DNA from: Poecilobothrus nobilitatus
Taxonomy: Eukaryota; Arthropoda; Insecta; Diptera; Dolichopodidae
Assembly (NCBI GenBank): GCA_947095535.1
Contig: OX352774.1
Coordinates: 239,035,825-239,099,824 of the forward strand
Length of the DNA stretch: 64,000 bases
Direction: 5' to 3'
Program-made: the position numbers and the translations under genes
Part shown: piece by piece, positions 10,831-23,408 of the stretch
Layout of the letters: each line of letters starts with the position of its first letter
How positions within the stretch are numbered: position 1 is the stretch's first letter
Notes under the pieces: model-generated
Database searches by the model: none
What the model saw: only the letters and a program-made list of their open reading frames with translations
Told to the model about the DNA's origin: nothing

Positions 10831-10975
10831 TTTCTCTGCCACATAAATGTGGACAGGAAATTTACACAGCCTTTCCTGTTCAGACCTGGCTGTAAATGTC
10901 GTAAGGGGGAATAACTCTTACGACGTGTGTGGGATTCAAACACACACTCTCTCGGTGTTTACAGCGTATATTTTT
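10831..10975 (-). repeat. tRNA-derived SINE, well-preserved body
   Basis: On the minus strand a B-box-like phrase (TGTTTGAATCCCAC) is followed by the hairpin GTCGTAAG...CTTACGAC. The shared body follows (TTTACAGCCAGGTCTGAACA, AAAGGCTGTGTAAATTTCC, ACATTTATGTGGCAGAG) and then an A-rich 3' tail. The A box upstream is not clear. This is the best copy of the body. Confidence 0.75.
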
Positions 10976-13684
10976 ATATGCTCCTAAACTGTAATTCTAA
11001 ACGAACATTAAATTTATGACTGATTTAATTCAACTGAATAATAATATTTTAGATAAAAATTGTTAGAGATATACTTTTAAAACTCGTTTAATTAAAAAAA
11101 AAAAAAAATCTATTTTTAATTAAAATTTATGGTATTTGGAGATTTATGAAAATTTATGAAAATTTATATTTCAGCTATTGTAGAAAGAAAGATAATGATT
11201 TTTATATAAGATGGTTTCAAAGTTAAATATTTTATATAACTTAGATATTTTATATAAGATGGTTTAAAGTTAAACTATAAGGAAATTTCGATTTCATCTT
11301 ACTCTTCTAAATAATAAAATAAAAATCCTTAAAAAACAACAGCAAATAGCAAATAGATTTTAGTAAATAACGAAAAACTAAGTAATAAAGTCATCCCAAC
11401 TAAATATTATGTATTACTTTTTATAAGGCTCTTGATTTTTAAATCACTGCCTTTTGAATGATTATATATCACTATGCATTCAAAATGGGTATATATTATT
11501 ATATTTGTTTTGTATGTCACAAATACAACCACCTATGACATATAAAACCCAATTTCACACAAATAAATTTTATATCAAGTATCTACACATTATATTTGTA
11601 TATATTCCTATCTGAACCAATACAGGCCTATATATGCACATTAGGCATATTTTCCATAGCTTAAGAGCACAAGACTCTTTTTTAAATCTCATAATTTCCT
11701 CCTTTAAAGGATTAATTTTTATCCAATTGAAAAATTATATTTGTTCAGAAAATTTATGGACAACTCTTCTGTAGGTATTCTTTCTTCACAATTTGTTTCT
11801 TGATTTATATTGACTAAGCTTTTAACCAATTCTATTTGTTAAATTCCATTTTTAATATTTAACTTCACCGATCAAGATGATTTCTCCAATTACACTGTAT
11901 AAAATAAGACCGATCACTATTTTGATCGCTGTTTGCATTGCATTCATCTCGAGGTATTAGATAGTAGATAGTCCATTGATGTCTTTATCCGAAATATCAA
12001 GAATTTCATATAAATTTAGAATTTTGTTTTCTAATGGAGGTGGGAATCTGAAAAAGATTCGAAAAAAAAATCCTTGGTAGTGTCAGGTTCTTATAGGCTA
12101 AACCCAGTTCTTCATTTAGGGAATATAATGAAATAAAACTTGCTGACGCTGTAAACATAAGGTAGAGAATAGGAATTAGAGATTACGGTAAGGATACGGA
12201 AATTTTGAATTGATGAGTTGAATTATGTGCAACTCAGAATCATTAAATATCTGAGTCAATTTTTAGTCTGTTTATGAAACTATAAATAATATTATAATCC
12301 TTTCCATTTTAAAGTCAAGACTGTAAAGATAATATTGCAAAAGCATTGGTTACCAAAACATTGGTGCAATTTGTTTTTCTATTGATTAAGAAATTGTGTA
12401 ACCGCGTTGATCAGATTGAATTGTGAATAAAGGTAAAGCTATCTTGTAAAATTCGAAACCAAAAATGAATCAGATTTTTTGACATTTCGAAGTATATTTA
12501 TTTGATTTTGGATTTTAAAATGAAAATAGGATTTAGTGAATGAAAATAGGATATATTTTAATTATGATACTAATTATATTCAGTTATATATTATATAATC
12601 TATCAGTCATAATCTGGAAATCATTATTTTGTCATAATTGTAGATTAAAAGTTTTAAAATACTTAACATAATTTTTCTTTAAAATTACATAATTTTAACA
12701 TAACATAATTTTAAATTTAAAATACTTAACATAATTGTGACAAAAATATTTTTAGAAGCTACAAGAAAATGATAACAAAACAAGAAACAGTCTTCAGGGA
12801 TTTCAATAGGAATTTGTTTTTTATTAATTTTTTTAACTCTTTGATATATTTTTTTTTTAGTTAAAATGTGTATATTTTAAAAAGAAAAAATTCTCCATTT
12901 TACTTTTTATTTATTTTTTTTAAATCCAATAAGAAGAGGAGCACCATCACATTTATAAGTTAAAAAGGTTAAAAATGAAAAAAAATAATTCATATCAAGA
13001 GATTAACTTTATAGGATAGCTGCTTATTTTTTGAGCATTTTTCTTTTATTTTTTTTAGCATTTTCCTATTTGTAATAGGCACCTTAGGTAATTTGCATAC
13101 ATATAGATATTGAGAATATAATATTCTTAAGTATTCGTTTTATAATTTTACAGGTTTTCAGGTATTTGCATAATATATTATATAGATTGCTTAAAAATAT
13201 CTATGAAATACTTCTCAAGAAAATAAACGGGTTCCTGGTAAAAAATAAAGTTGAAAAAAAAAAAAAAAAAAGAAAGGGTAACAAAAAAAGATAAAAATTG
13301 TATAAATTATGCGCATATTTTGGAATAATTCAATTTATTTTATTTTTATTTTTTGGAATATTATAAGAAAAGAAAAGATCAGCAATCATACATTTTGACT
13401 TATTTGGCAATTTTTATTGTACATATTATTATTATATACATTTGAAATGCGTTTTTCTTTTTTTTTTCGAATTTTATTTTTTATTTTTATTTTGAGAATT
13501 TTTACAGAAAATGGAAATTTATACAAATAAATCAAAATGTAAAGGTTTAACTTTAATGAAATTAAATTTTTCTTTAAAGTATACCAAAGTTAATCATAAG
13601 TAGCTACTAGATAATGATATTTTACTTTTGAATTTAAGAATTTTAACATCAAAACAAGCACACATAAAAAATAATGTTAAGTTA
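10976..13684. other. AT-rich intergenic DNA, nothing recognised
   Basis: Homopolymer-rich sequence with short direct repeats, for example around 11140-11270 where AAATTTATGAA and TTATATAAGATGGTTT phrases recur. No gene, RNA or element boundary is supported. Confidence 0.4.
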
Positions 13685-14130
13685 AAACCGCGAAGAGTGT
13701 ACACTGCACGGAGTTTGACTGTGTCGTTGGTATTAGGTTTTATGGTAAAATTACTAGTTTACCAACAAACTAGCCAACTTATTTAGTTACGTTACTGAGT
13801 TGTGCTCATTTAAAAAAATATTGTATGACAGCTACCCGAACGTGGTGTGCGAGATCATTTAAAAATTGAAAGATTGTTGGCAAAAAATTTAACTTCTTTT
13901 AACAAAATTTTAGATACCTAGCTTACTTACATATTAAGTTATTCTCATATAACAAAATAAGTTTGTATGGTAAATATACTTAAAACCTGAGGTCAAATTT
14001 CTTCAAATTCAATAGTTAAACTGATATTTGCATAAAAATGAAATGGTAAACATTTCCGAATCATACAGTTCTTACACTTATCTTAATCGAGTCAAAATTC
14101 AATTTTGAGCAAAAATATAAATACTTTTCC
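13685..14130 (+). repeat. Dispersed repeat, type C
   Basis: Shares GTATGACAGCTAC with the copy at 31.2 kb. It shares a stretch around AACTTCTTTTAACAAAATTT, in reverse orientation, with 61.5 kb. It ends near AAAATTCAATTTTGAGCAA, also found at 31.53 kb. It is non-coding and belongs to the same loose superfamily as types A and B. Confidence 0.5.
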
Positions 14131-14514
14131 ATATCTATTTAGTTTTCTTTAAAGTGTCACGAACGAAATTGCAATTTTATTGTACATACTTTTATTAATT
14201 AATTCTAATTAATTCTTAATAAGGAAGGCAGAATGAAAACCAACAATTTTTAAAAGCGAACATTTTTTAAAAGATAATATAAACTGTTTAGAATTGTGAC
14301 TTACACCAAAATTTGAAAATCTTCCTAGAATAACATATAAACACATAACATATAAATATTAGAATAACAATAAACAATAAAAGAAACAATGTATAAAATA
14401 AAGAGGCGCTTTCATCAGTTCTAAGAGAATAAGAAAAACCATTAAAACGTGTAAAGTTGATGCTTTAAATTTTGCCTTTTAGTTAGAAAATTTGTTTACA
14501 GGCGCCTAATAAGT

Positions 14515-14885
14515 TACAGGTGTTCAAAAATACTAAAATTTAAATTTTTGAGTCCTAATAGTTCTTAAACCGGGGGTGGTACAAAAAAAATGATCGGATA
14601 TAACTTCTACTAATTCTGAAAGATTCTCTTAAAATTCTAAGGTTCTAACTAAAAGCATGGCGGCGTACTGGAAGGAAGAAGAATTATGCAAAATTTAGTT
14701 TTAACATAACGGTAAATGTAAATATTAAATTGCAAAACATTGCAAACATTATAACATAATTTTGATATTGTTTTATAAAGGTAAGAATAAAAGTTCCGGT
14801 CTTCCAGCGTTTTTAAATTGTAAAACTGATTAACAGACGGACGGACAGAATGCAACTAATAGGCAAATTTTTTCAAAATTTTTTT
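14515..14885 (+). repeat. Dispersed repeat, type B, plus copy
   Basis: Begins with AAGTTACAGGTGTTCAAAAA and contains AACATAACGGTAAATG. It ends in GACGGACGGACAGAATGC followed by the AAATTTTTTCAAAATTTTTT end that defines type B termini at 34.7, 45.2 and 54.2 kb. Confidence 0.6.
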
Positions 14886-15939
14886 GCTAAAAAATATATT
14901 ATTTCGCATTTAATGAGAAATAATAACCAGGGGCGTTTTTTCGCATTGCTCTTAATTCACGGCACCATAAAAAAATACTGAAAAATTAAAAATTTGTATT
15001 AAGTTTGTATTAAATTTATGCATAGTATCTCCATTGGTTTTTGAAATTTGGAATCTTTTCCTGTCCTAAAGGAGACTGAAAATTACTAATGAATCTTTTT
15101 TCAATATAGGAAACAACATGTTTATTTTTATATTCTATTCGCTTTTTTTATTCTATTCTGATAATAAATTCTAGAAATATTAAAAAAATAAGTAGGTAAT
15201 ATTATGTTGACAAAATTAATATAAATAATAATTTTATTTTTTCTTATTAGAATTTATTTATAATTAAATTAAAAATAACATTGATAATTATTTGTCTATA
15301 AATTGATTATTTTTTTATTTTTTTATACAATTTTTTTTTTATAACCAAATCAACCGCTTAAAATTTATTATTCTTCTTGATTTCTATTTCAAAGAGTCAT
15401 ATTATGTTTTAAAATAAATAACACCTATATTATATTTTTTTACAATATCATTAATTTGATGAATAATATATTATATATAATAATAATAATATATTATGAT
15501 ACTTCTCACAACACTATTCATTTTATAAAAGTGTGCGTATTGATGTTAACTATAAAGCCAAAGATCAATGGGTAGAATAGGAATGTTATCAATGTATGAA
15601 ATGGAAAGTAAAATATCAAAAATTCAAAAATAATAACTTGTATGTGTTTTAAAAAGATTATAGCTATGTTTACATAATAGTTTTTTTTATTTTTTGATTC
15701 CTTTGAAAAGCTTTCTTGTGTTATTAATTTAATATTATTGCTATACATATAAAATAAAATATATATACATATATAATAAAAGATTTAATCGGGAGCACGC
15801 TAATTGTCTTAAAACTACTTTTCAAAAAGACACTTTCCATATTCTTAACCATTTTCGCATTATCTTATTTGGAAAAATACACTATTTTAACAAAAAAAAA
15901 GTATTTTATAAAATTCCACTCGCATAAAAAATAAAAAAG
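14886..15939. other. AT-rich intergenic DNA, nothing recognised
   Basis: Very AT-rich, with ATA and TATA runs around 15460-15500 and 15760-15780. No gene or element is supported. Confidence 0.4.
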
Positions 15940-16375
15940 ATAGCTTCACCAGTTACGGAGCTACAGCTAAGTTCAAAAAGAAGTCTTATATTTAAATGGT
16001 TATATCAAAAGTTCTATAAGGTATATCTTCAATTCGAAAACGTCAAACGATAGCTGCTTTTATAAGCATTTTAAATCTATATAACAGTTTTGCTATACCG
16101 TATTTTAGTTTACCGTTATGCGAATATTCAATTTTTGCAAAATTCTTAACTCCTTCTATCTTCCAAGAGTTTTATGTTAGAAATTGGAAATTTTGAGAGG
16201 GAATTTAGATCTTTGAAAATAAGTATAAGATATTTTAGAAAATATTGTTGTGTCGGCCCCTGTTTGGAAGCTGTAAGGAGTGAAAAACTGACAACTCGCT
16301 ATTTTTAAACACCTGTAACTTGAACATCTGTCGAAATTTTTTTTTAAGCACTTAATATACAAAAAATTTAAACTT
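15940..16375 (-). repeat. Dispersed repeat, type B/A-related, minus copy
   Basis: Contains GTTACGGAGCTACAGC, TTACCGTTATGCGAATATTC, a CCCCTGTTTGGAAGCTGTA phrase and AACACCTGTAACTTGAACAT. These are the reverse complements of phrases at 17.3-17.7 and 22.7-23.0 kb. It lies in opposite orientation next to the type A element starting at 16672. Confidence 0.6.
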
Positions 16376-16671
16376 ACATTTTTATATTATTAAAAATTTA
16401 TTTTATTCAATATACCTACTTATGTACTCCGCACCTAAAATTTATTATGGAATATTTTGTAATTTTTGAAATGTGTTTTTTTGAAAACCGTTAGTTCTTC
16501 ATTACTTATTACAAGGTGTCTGTATATATTGCAAAATATATAAAGCTTTTTTCTAACTATAATTTACTATCTTTTGAACAAAGTGTCTTTTTAAAAAAAT
16601 ATTTAATACTAAATAACATAGACCCTATATTATACCTATATTTTTAAAAATTAATATTAATTTGAAAAATA

Positions 16672-18006
16672 TAACGAGGAAGAATACATTTGGTTTTGTC
16701 AACTCTTAGATACCCTTACGAACCCGTTAGTATGTTCATAGTCTGTCACTTTTTCACTCAAATATGATAAACCTAGTACTATTTAATACTAAGCGGCAAA
16801 TGTACATTAATTTATACTAAACTTACTACAAAATACCATATATATTTATGTTAATATGCATATCTATTCATATATATTATTATATATCGCCATATACATT
16901 GCATATTATTCCTTTAAAAATCTTTCATTCATAGAATAATTTCTTATAAATACAACATATATAAATAATAATAATTTTTTATTTACTCAAATTTTTGTGT
17001 ACTACGCATTATCATCCTCAACAATTTTAAATTATCGAGTAAAAAACAAATTCAAAAAAATCGTTGAAGAAATTTGTTAGAAAAATTGAGAAATCAAGTC
17101 AAACTTTTATCAATTTTAAGGTAACCCTATATTATTAACGCTTTCAGACCCTGTGTGCATAATTATGCACATAACCTTAAGAAAAGCTGCTAACAGAAAT
17201 AAAAGTATTATGTTGAAGCTTTCATTTTTATGTATTACTTCAAAAAAATTTGAACAGGTGTTCAAGTAATACAGGTGTTTAAAAATAGGGAATTTTCAGT
17301 TTTTTGACCCATTGCAGCTCCAAAACAAGGGACGATATAAAAATATTTTCTGAAGTGACTCATACTTATTTTCAGATACCTAACTTAAACCGTTTGGAAG
17401 ATAAAACGTGTCAAGAATTTTGTAAAATTTCGCATTAAATTAAGACACCGTATGGCACAAGTATATATTTATTGTATATACATATGCACATATATTTTTA
17501 AAGCTAATAAAATCAGTAATCGTTTGGCGTTTTCAAATTGAAGATATACCTTATATTATACAACTTGTCTTATAACAATTTAAATATGGAGCTTTTTCGA
17601 ACTTTGGTGGGCTGTAGCTCCGTAACGGGTTGGGCGACAGAAAAAAGTTGTTTCATAAATTTAATATTTTTATGATATCTATCAGCAGTTAAAATTTCAT
17701 GGCTCTATTTCAATAAAAATCTGGAGATCTAAAAGTTAGTTGTTAGAGAGCTACCCGAAGTTTTGATCGGATCTTCACCAAATAAAATAGAGACCCTACA
17801 AATTCATGTAAGAATATTGTGTGTTAATTTTAAGACTCTAGCTTTGTTAAATTTTTTTGAGTTATCTTGCTGACGGACAGACGGACGGTCGGTCGGTAAT
17901 TCTGATCCGATCCATACCTTTGAAGCTATATCTAGCTAGCTTATTTTGAGGTGTTGCAAACGGAGGAGCAGTTTTAATATACCCGATTTTTATCGTACGG
18001 GTATAA
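16672..18006 (+). repeat. Dispersed non-autonomous element, type A, copy 1
   Basis: Opens with AACGAGGAAGAATACA and TTGTCAACTCTTAGATACCC. It ends with a CGGAC/GACGG-rich stretch, GGTGTTGCAAACGGAGGAGC and ATCGTACGGGTATAAT. Copy 2 at 21850-23408 matches it end to end in the same orientation. The opening GATACCYGTACGA and the closing TCGTACGGGTAT form an inverted pair. No coding capacity was seen. The right end lies 176 bp from the 3' end of the M13 gene at 18182. Confidence 0.7.
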
Positions 18007-18099
18007 TAATAATATATATATAGAGGTACTTAAATTCAGTTAATATTTCAATCTTATTTTATTAAATTATTTTTTTTGAATAAATATAAATGTTGTTGT

Positions 18100-18105
18100 T
18101 TTATT
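18100..18105 (-). terminator. Candidate poly(A) signal of the M13-like gene 18182-20035
   Basis: AATAAA on the minus strand, about 80 bp beyond the stop codon, in an AT-rich context. Confidence 0.45.
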
Positions 18106-18181
18106 TTAATAGTGTCACATGATTTTTAAAGGAACAAAAATTCAAAATATTTTGTGAAATTACATAGATATATATACAAAA

Positions 18182-20035
18182 TTAACATCCTTTAACACTA
18201 AATGGTATTAATTCTTTATCATATGGAAATACATTGTAACAAAATCCTAAATCACAAACATTATCCTTAATTTGATTCATTTTAGAATTAACAGGACATG
18301 AAAATACTTTAGCAAATTCTTTTAAATTTCTAAAAGCACGAAATGTTGCAGATTCATTATCTGTTTCACCTCTTTGACAAACATGTTGACCCATATTAAT
18401 AAAAAATAATTTCTCTGGTTCTATTAAATCTTTTATTAAATCGATTTCATTATTAACTTTATTATCTGTAATCAATGAATTATATACTAATTTAAGTCCA
18501 GCATATGCATTCATAAAATGTGTATTTGCAAAGTAATCATAATTAGTTTCATTCTTGTATTCATTTATTTGATATAAGCATTTATCAATTACAGTCATAT
18601 TAAAAAGATTACGATTTTTTCTTAAATATTCAAACCAAAAATCATATTGTAATATTGAATTAAAATAAAAATTTGGTTTATTTTTAATATCTAATTCAAT
18701 AGCTCGATCATAATGTTTTAATAAAAATTGTTTATTAAGATCATCATTTGAATTATCGTCAAAAAGTTCATCTAACGTTTTTGAAATACCATTTTTGAAA
18801 AATTTATTAGCACTTTTATATGGTTTTTCTAAATCGTAATTTTCATAAAGTTCTTGAATATCTTCTTCGGTAATTAGTTTTTTATGATTTTTTAGAACAT
18901 TATGTTTTAATTTGAAAATATTTTCCATAAATATAATATCAGATGATGGAATCTTTTCAACAGTTTCATTAAAAACAATTTCAAAATTATCCAAAAAATT
19001 TGTATATCTTTCAATTGTTCTATCTGTTAAATTTTCATCCCAAATTTTCTTCAATATAAGTTTTTGATTGAAAATTATAAAGAGTACACAAGGAAATTTT
19101 ATTTTTGTTAAATAAAAAACCTGATATATTTGAAAGTTTACAATAGTTTGAATATCTGTGTTATCGATAAGTTGAATAATTTCTTTCAAAAGATTTAATT
19201 GTTTGATATGAACGTTATTTTTACCATCATGTTTTTTTAGATCCCAGATTTCTGTTAATGATTCAACAAATGTTGACCAATCAAAATGTTTCGATGGTAA
19301 TAACTCTATTAATTTATCAAATGATTTTATAACAGTATCATCATCTTCATTTGATTCTTGACTTTCATACAATTTAATAAATTTTTCAACAAATTGCGAA
19401 ATTTTATTTACTGCTTCTTTAATATCTTGTGAATTTACACTGTTATCACTTAATGATTGAAAAATTTCTTCCATTTTAAAAATTGATAGTCTAATACCTG
19501 GTTCCAAAATAAAATTAGTTCCAGTTTGGTTTGGATAAATTTTAAAAAAATTTTCTAGTGTTATACCAACTATTTCAGCTTCTAATTCAGCAACAGTTTT
19601 ACTTGATAAATTATCCTGCCGAACTGAAAATTTTCCTAATTTTTTTAAAAAGTCCAATTCGTTATAAATATCAGAAATATATGAAAAATCTTCAGAATTT
19701 TCTGAAAATTTTTTACAATCCAAGAATTGTTTACGAACAATATGCTCATAATCAGATGTTGGTTCATTGTTTATATAAAACTTTTCAAAATATGATTGAA
19801 TATCTGGAAAAGGTACAGGTTTATCTAAATCTTTCATATGCCCACAAGCATATGTTGCAAAATCTTCACATGGATTAACTGTTGTATCAATATTTTGTTT
19901 TATTTCTTTAACGAAATTTATTATATCTTGACGATTAGTTTCAGTTTCAGCATCTCCTATTGCAGCACTGGTAACAATATATAAAAATTGCAAACCGATC
20001 CATGTTATTAGAAGAAAAATTTTTTTATTTATCAT
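18182..20035 (-). CDS. Secreted M13 (neprilysin-like) protein without the zinc site, intact copy 1
   Basis: This is a single-exon frame of 617 residues. Residues 1-24 form a signal peptide (hydrophobic LLITWIGLQFLYIVTS). The M13 N-terminal landmark NPCEDFATYACG follows at 54-65 (C56, C64), and the next conserved cysteine is C107 in LDCKKF. The M13 C-terminus is clear: EPEKLFFINMGQHVCQ, FRAFRNLKEFAKVFSCPVNSKMN and a terminal cysteine. What is missing is the catalytic core. There is no HExxH anywhere, and the region that should hold the ExxxD zinc ligand reads NTHFMNAYAGLKLVYNS. The protein is also some 80-150 residues shorter than typical neprilysins. It is predicted to be secreted and unable to hydrolyse peptides by the M13 mechanism, so it may act as a binder, decoy or scaffold. 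The start is chosen because the signal peptide begins there. Paralogues occur at 1, 24205 and 27812. Type A repeats flank it on both sides. Confidence 0.85.
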   Translation of the reverse strand: MINKKIFLLITWIGLQFLYIVTSAAIGDAETETNRQDIINFVKEIKQNIDTTVNPCEDFATYACGHMKDLDKPVPFPDIQSYFEKFYINNEPTSDYEHIVRKQFLDCKKFSENSEDFSYISDIYNELDFLKKLGKFSVRQDNLSSKTVAELEAEIVGITLENFFKIYPNQTGTNFILEPGIRLSIFKMEEIFQSLSDNSVNSQDIKEAVNKISQFVEKFIKLYESQESNEDDDTVIKSFDKLIELLPSKHFDWSTFVESLTEIWDLKKHDGKNNVHIKQLNLLKEIIQLIDNTDIQTIVNFQIYQVFYLTKIKFPCVLFIIFNQKLILKKIWDENLTDRTIERYTNFLDNFEIVFNETVEKIPSSDIIFMENIFKLKHNVLKNHKKLITEEDIQELYENYDLEKPYKSANKFFKNGISKTLDELFDDNSNDDLNKQFLLKHYDRAIELDIKNKPNFYFNSILQYDFWFEYLRKNRNLFNMTVIDKCLYQINEYKNETNYDYFANTHFMNAYAGLKLVYNSLITDNKVNNEIDLIKDLIEPEKLFFINMGQHVCQRGETDNESATFRAFRNLKEFAKVFSCPVNSKMNQIKDNVCDLGFCYNVFPYDKELIPFSVKGC

Positions 20036-20153
20036 TATTTAAATTTTATTTAATATAAATTAAAATGAGATCTGTAATCAATGTTTTCAAATGTTAAAAG
20101 TCTCTACTGTTCAAAATCTAAAATACAATTAAATTTAATTATACTTTCGGAAG

Positions 20154-20163
20154 CTTTTTTATA
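20154..20163 (-). promoter_or_regulatory. Possible TATA box for the M13-like gene
   Basis: The minus strand reads CCTATAAAAAAGC about 120 bp upstream of the ATG. In such AT-rich DNA TATA-like strings are frequent, and no initiator at the right distance was recognised. Confidence 0.25.
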
Positions 20164-20289
20164 GGGAATATTTATTTAAAAAAAATATATATATGTATGT
20201 GTATTTAAAACTGTCATTCATTTAATAACAGTATCTATCATTTAAATTCTGAAATTTTAATCATTTAATTTTTATAAAAATGACAGTTT

Positions 20290-20540
20290 TGCGACAAGTT
20301 CAAGTAGACGACATACAACTTCTTTCATTATATCAACATAATCGAGTGTCTAATTAAACATATTTGAAATATTATCAAAACAAGTTAGATTTTATACTAT
20401 GAACCTTTGCAAAATTTTTTTGCTTTCAAGCAACAAATTTCGATAGCTGCAAAATTTATATGCTCATATCTTGATATTTTAAAAAGCTGGAAATTTCAAG
20501 TTTTGTAAAAGATAATCAAGGTTTATGGCAAGATATTTTG
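20290..20540. repeat. Degraded dispersed repeat, type C-like
   Basis: Contains ACATACAACTTCTTTCATTA, AAGTTTTGTAAAAGATAATC and related phrases that recur in the 7.2-7.5 and 61.6-61.8 kb fragments. Boundaries are uncertain. Confidence 0.35.
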
Positions 20541-21849
20541 TAAGCAAAAATAAGCAAATTTATTTTTTTAAATAAGCAAAATATGCTAACAATTATAATT
20601 TTTTTCTAAAAAATAAATAGAAGAAAAAGTAGCTGGCAAATCAATTTCTAAAATTAGATTTTTTTTTTTAAATTAAAATGAATTTCAAAATTGAATTTAT
20701 ATTTATTTAGAATTTCCGAAGAACATATCATATTATAATGAAAACAATATTGTACCATAATAAAACTTAGAATACATTAATTTTAATTGCTATCATTCAA
20801 TTATTTAGAAACTCTTAATATTTCAATTAAAAAATTTAATTTATTTGTATAATTTTTAATTATTGATAACAAAAATGAATTGCCATTAAATGAAAAAAAA
20901 AAAAAAATTCTGACATTAAATTTGTTATCAATAATTAATAACATAAACAATATTTTATTCCATACATACCTTATTTTATACAGAAAATAATAATCTATTC
21001 ATTTTTTGGAAATAAAGAAACTATTAACAAATATTTCGACACGTTTTTAGTGCAAAACTATATCATTACGTTGTTTTCTTGCACAACGGATACATATACT
21101 AATGACCACCTAATAAACAAAACATTAATTTGCAGTAGGATAGTAGGTTTAGGTTAGAGGTTAGACATTATCGTCGGTGATGAACAAAATATGTATGTAT
21201 TTTGAAGTTTTCATATATCTCTAGCTATAATAGAGGGTTGTAGTAAAAGTGATAGTGACTTTTATAGAAAAAGTTCTTATTTTTTGTTCATCGTTGATAC
21301 AAGTATAACTGAATATATTAAAATCTGTTTTTGAATGATACCAAATAATTGAATTAATTAAAAAATATCTAATTTTATACTGTAACTATCAGATCTGAAT
21401 TTAAAATGAAACTTTTACGTAAACATCGAAAACTTTAGTCGAAAACATCGGAAACTTAAAGTGATATTTTGGCTAATACATGTGGAGTTATACAAGGTAG
21501 CTCAATGGTTTCGACGTTATTTCCAAGCTATATAAAGAGATTATCAGAAAACAAAACATTTGGCATTCTTTTTTTTGTTCGTACCTAAACGATCTAGCAA
21601 TTGTGTACTGAAAAAGAACATAATATTGTCATTTACAAAAAAAAAATCAGCCAAGATCTTCGGTAAATAAATGAATGAATGCAGATGCTTGAGTTACAGT
21701 TAATAATATATTAGAAAAACAAAGTATGTATATGGCATTAAAATGGAAACAGAATGAAACTTTTAACACAAACCTGAGAAATAATAAAATTGAAATGGTA
21801 CAGAAATTTAAATATCTGACAATTTGACTGACAATCAACAGTAACTTAA
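20541..21849. other. Intergenic DNA, nothing recognised
   Basis: AT-rich with poly-T and poly-A tracts. An inverted similarity of AAATTTAAT/ATTGATAACA phrases occurs around 20820-20945. No gene is supported. Confidence 0.35.
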
Positions 21850-23408
21850 AACGAGGAAGAATACAGTTGCCTTTGTCAACTCTTAGATACCTGTACGAAC
21901 CGTTAGTATGTTCACAGCCTGTCACTCTGCTTACAATATTATTTTTTTAATATTTTAGTATTTTAAAATAATTTGGGTGAATTTTATAATTTCTAGAACT
22001 ATGGGTTGTACATATATTCAAACTATATGTTTATATGTACATTCTTCAAAAGCAGATTCTAACCTTGCACATAACGATTATCAATCCAAAACTTTTTCAA
22101 ATATTCTATAGTACCTTTTAATACTAAGCGGTAAATGTATATTAAATTTACTTAGTACAAAATAGTAAATATAATTTTAAATATTATATTGTATTATATT
22201 TAATATTCCATTAACAGAATAATTTCTTATAAGTACAATAAAATACATATATGTAAGTAAATACGGTGCTATATAATATACATATATACTCTTATCATTC
22301 ATTCACTAGTGACATATACGATATGTAAATAAACATGATATTATATAAGTATGTATATATATCAATATCATATAAATAAAAATTCTTCAAGCAACCGTTA
22401 TGTTGTTTATTTATTTACATTTTTATGTACTACGCATTATATCCTCAACAATTTTAAATTATCGAGTAAAACAAAATGCAAAAAATTTGTTGAAGAAATT
22501 TGTTAGAAAATTTGAAAAAATCAAGTAACACTTTCGTCAATTATAAAGTAACCCTATATTATTAAAAAAAGTTATTAACAGAAATAAGAGTATAATATTA
22601 AAGCTTTAATTTTTGTGTATTACTTCAAAAAAATTTTAACAAGTGTTCAGGTGTTTAAAAATAGGAAATTTTCAGTTTTTGACCCCCTACAGCTCCTAAA
22701 CGGGAAGTGATACAAAAAAAATTTCTGAAATGACAATCATACTTATTTTCAAAGATCTAACTTCTAATTTCAAGTTTCCAACTTAAGCCGTTTAGAAGAT
22801 AGAAGGGTTAAAGGATTTTGCAAAATTTGAGTTTCGCATAACGGTAAATTAAGACACTGTACGCCACAAATATATATTTATTGTATATACACTTTTAAAG
22901 CTAATAAAAGTAGTAATCGTTTGGCGTTTTCAAAATGAAGATATACCTTATACAACTTGTGCTATAACAATTTAAATATAGAGCTTTTTTGAACCTTTGG
23001 GGAGCTGTAGCCCCCTAACGGATGAGGCTACAAAAAAAGTTATTAAAAATAAAATTAATATTTTTGTGAGATCTATCAGCAGTTAAAATTTCATAGCTCT
23101 ATTTCAAAAAAAATGTGGGGATCTAAAAGTTCGGTGTTCGAGAGCTACCCTAAGTTTTGGTCTAAACGCAACCAAAAAAAATAGGAAACCTACAAATTAC
23201 TCCTAAAATATTTTGTGTAAATTTCAAGATTCTAGCTTTCTTAGTTTTTGAGTTAGCGTGCTGACGGACGGACGGACATGGCTCAAAAGTCTTAGAATTT
23301 TTTTCTGATCCGATCCATACCTTTGAAGGTATATCTAGCTCGCTTATTTCGAGGTGTTACAAACGGAGGAGTAATTTTATTATACCCGATCCTATCGTAC
23401 GGGTATAA
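21850..23408 (+). repeat. Dispersed non-autonomous element, type A, copy 2
   Basis: Same start (AACGAGGAAGAATACAGTTG) and same end (TACAAACGGAGGAG...TCGTACGGGTATAAT) as copy 1. The internal phrases match in order: a TTTAATACTAAGCGGTAAATG stretch, a fragment near TATCGAGTAAAACAAA, CAGCTCCTAAACGGGAAGTG, AGATCTATCAGCAGTTAAAA and GACGGACGGACATGG. It is 224 bp longer than copy 1, so the copies differ by indels. Confidence 0.7.
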
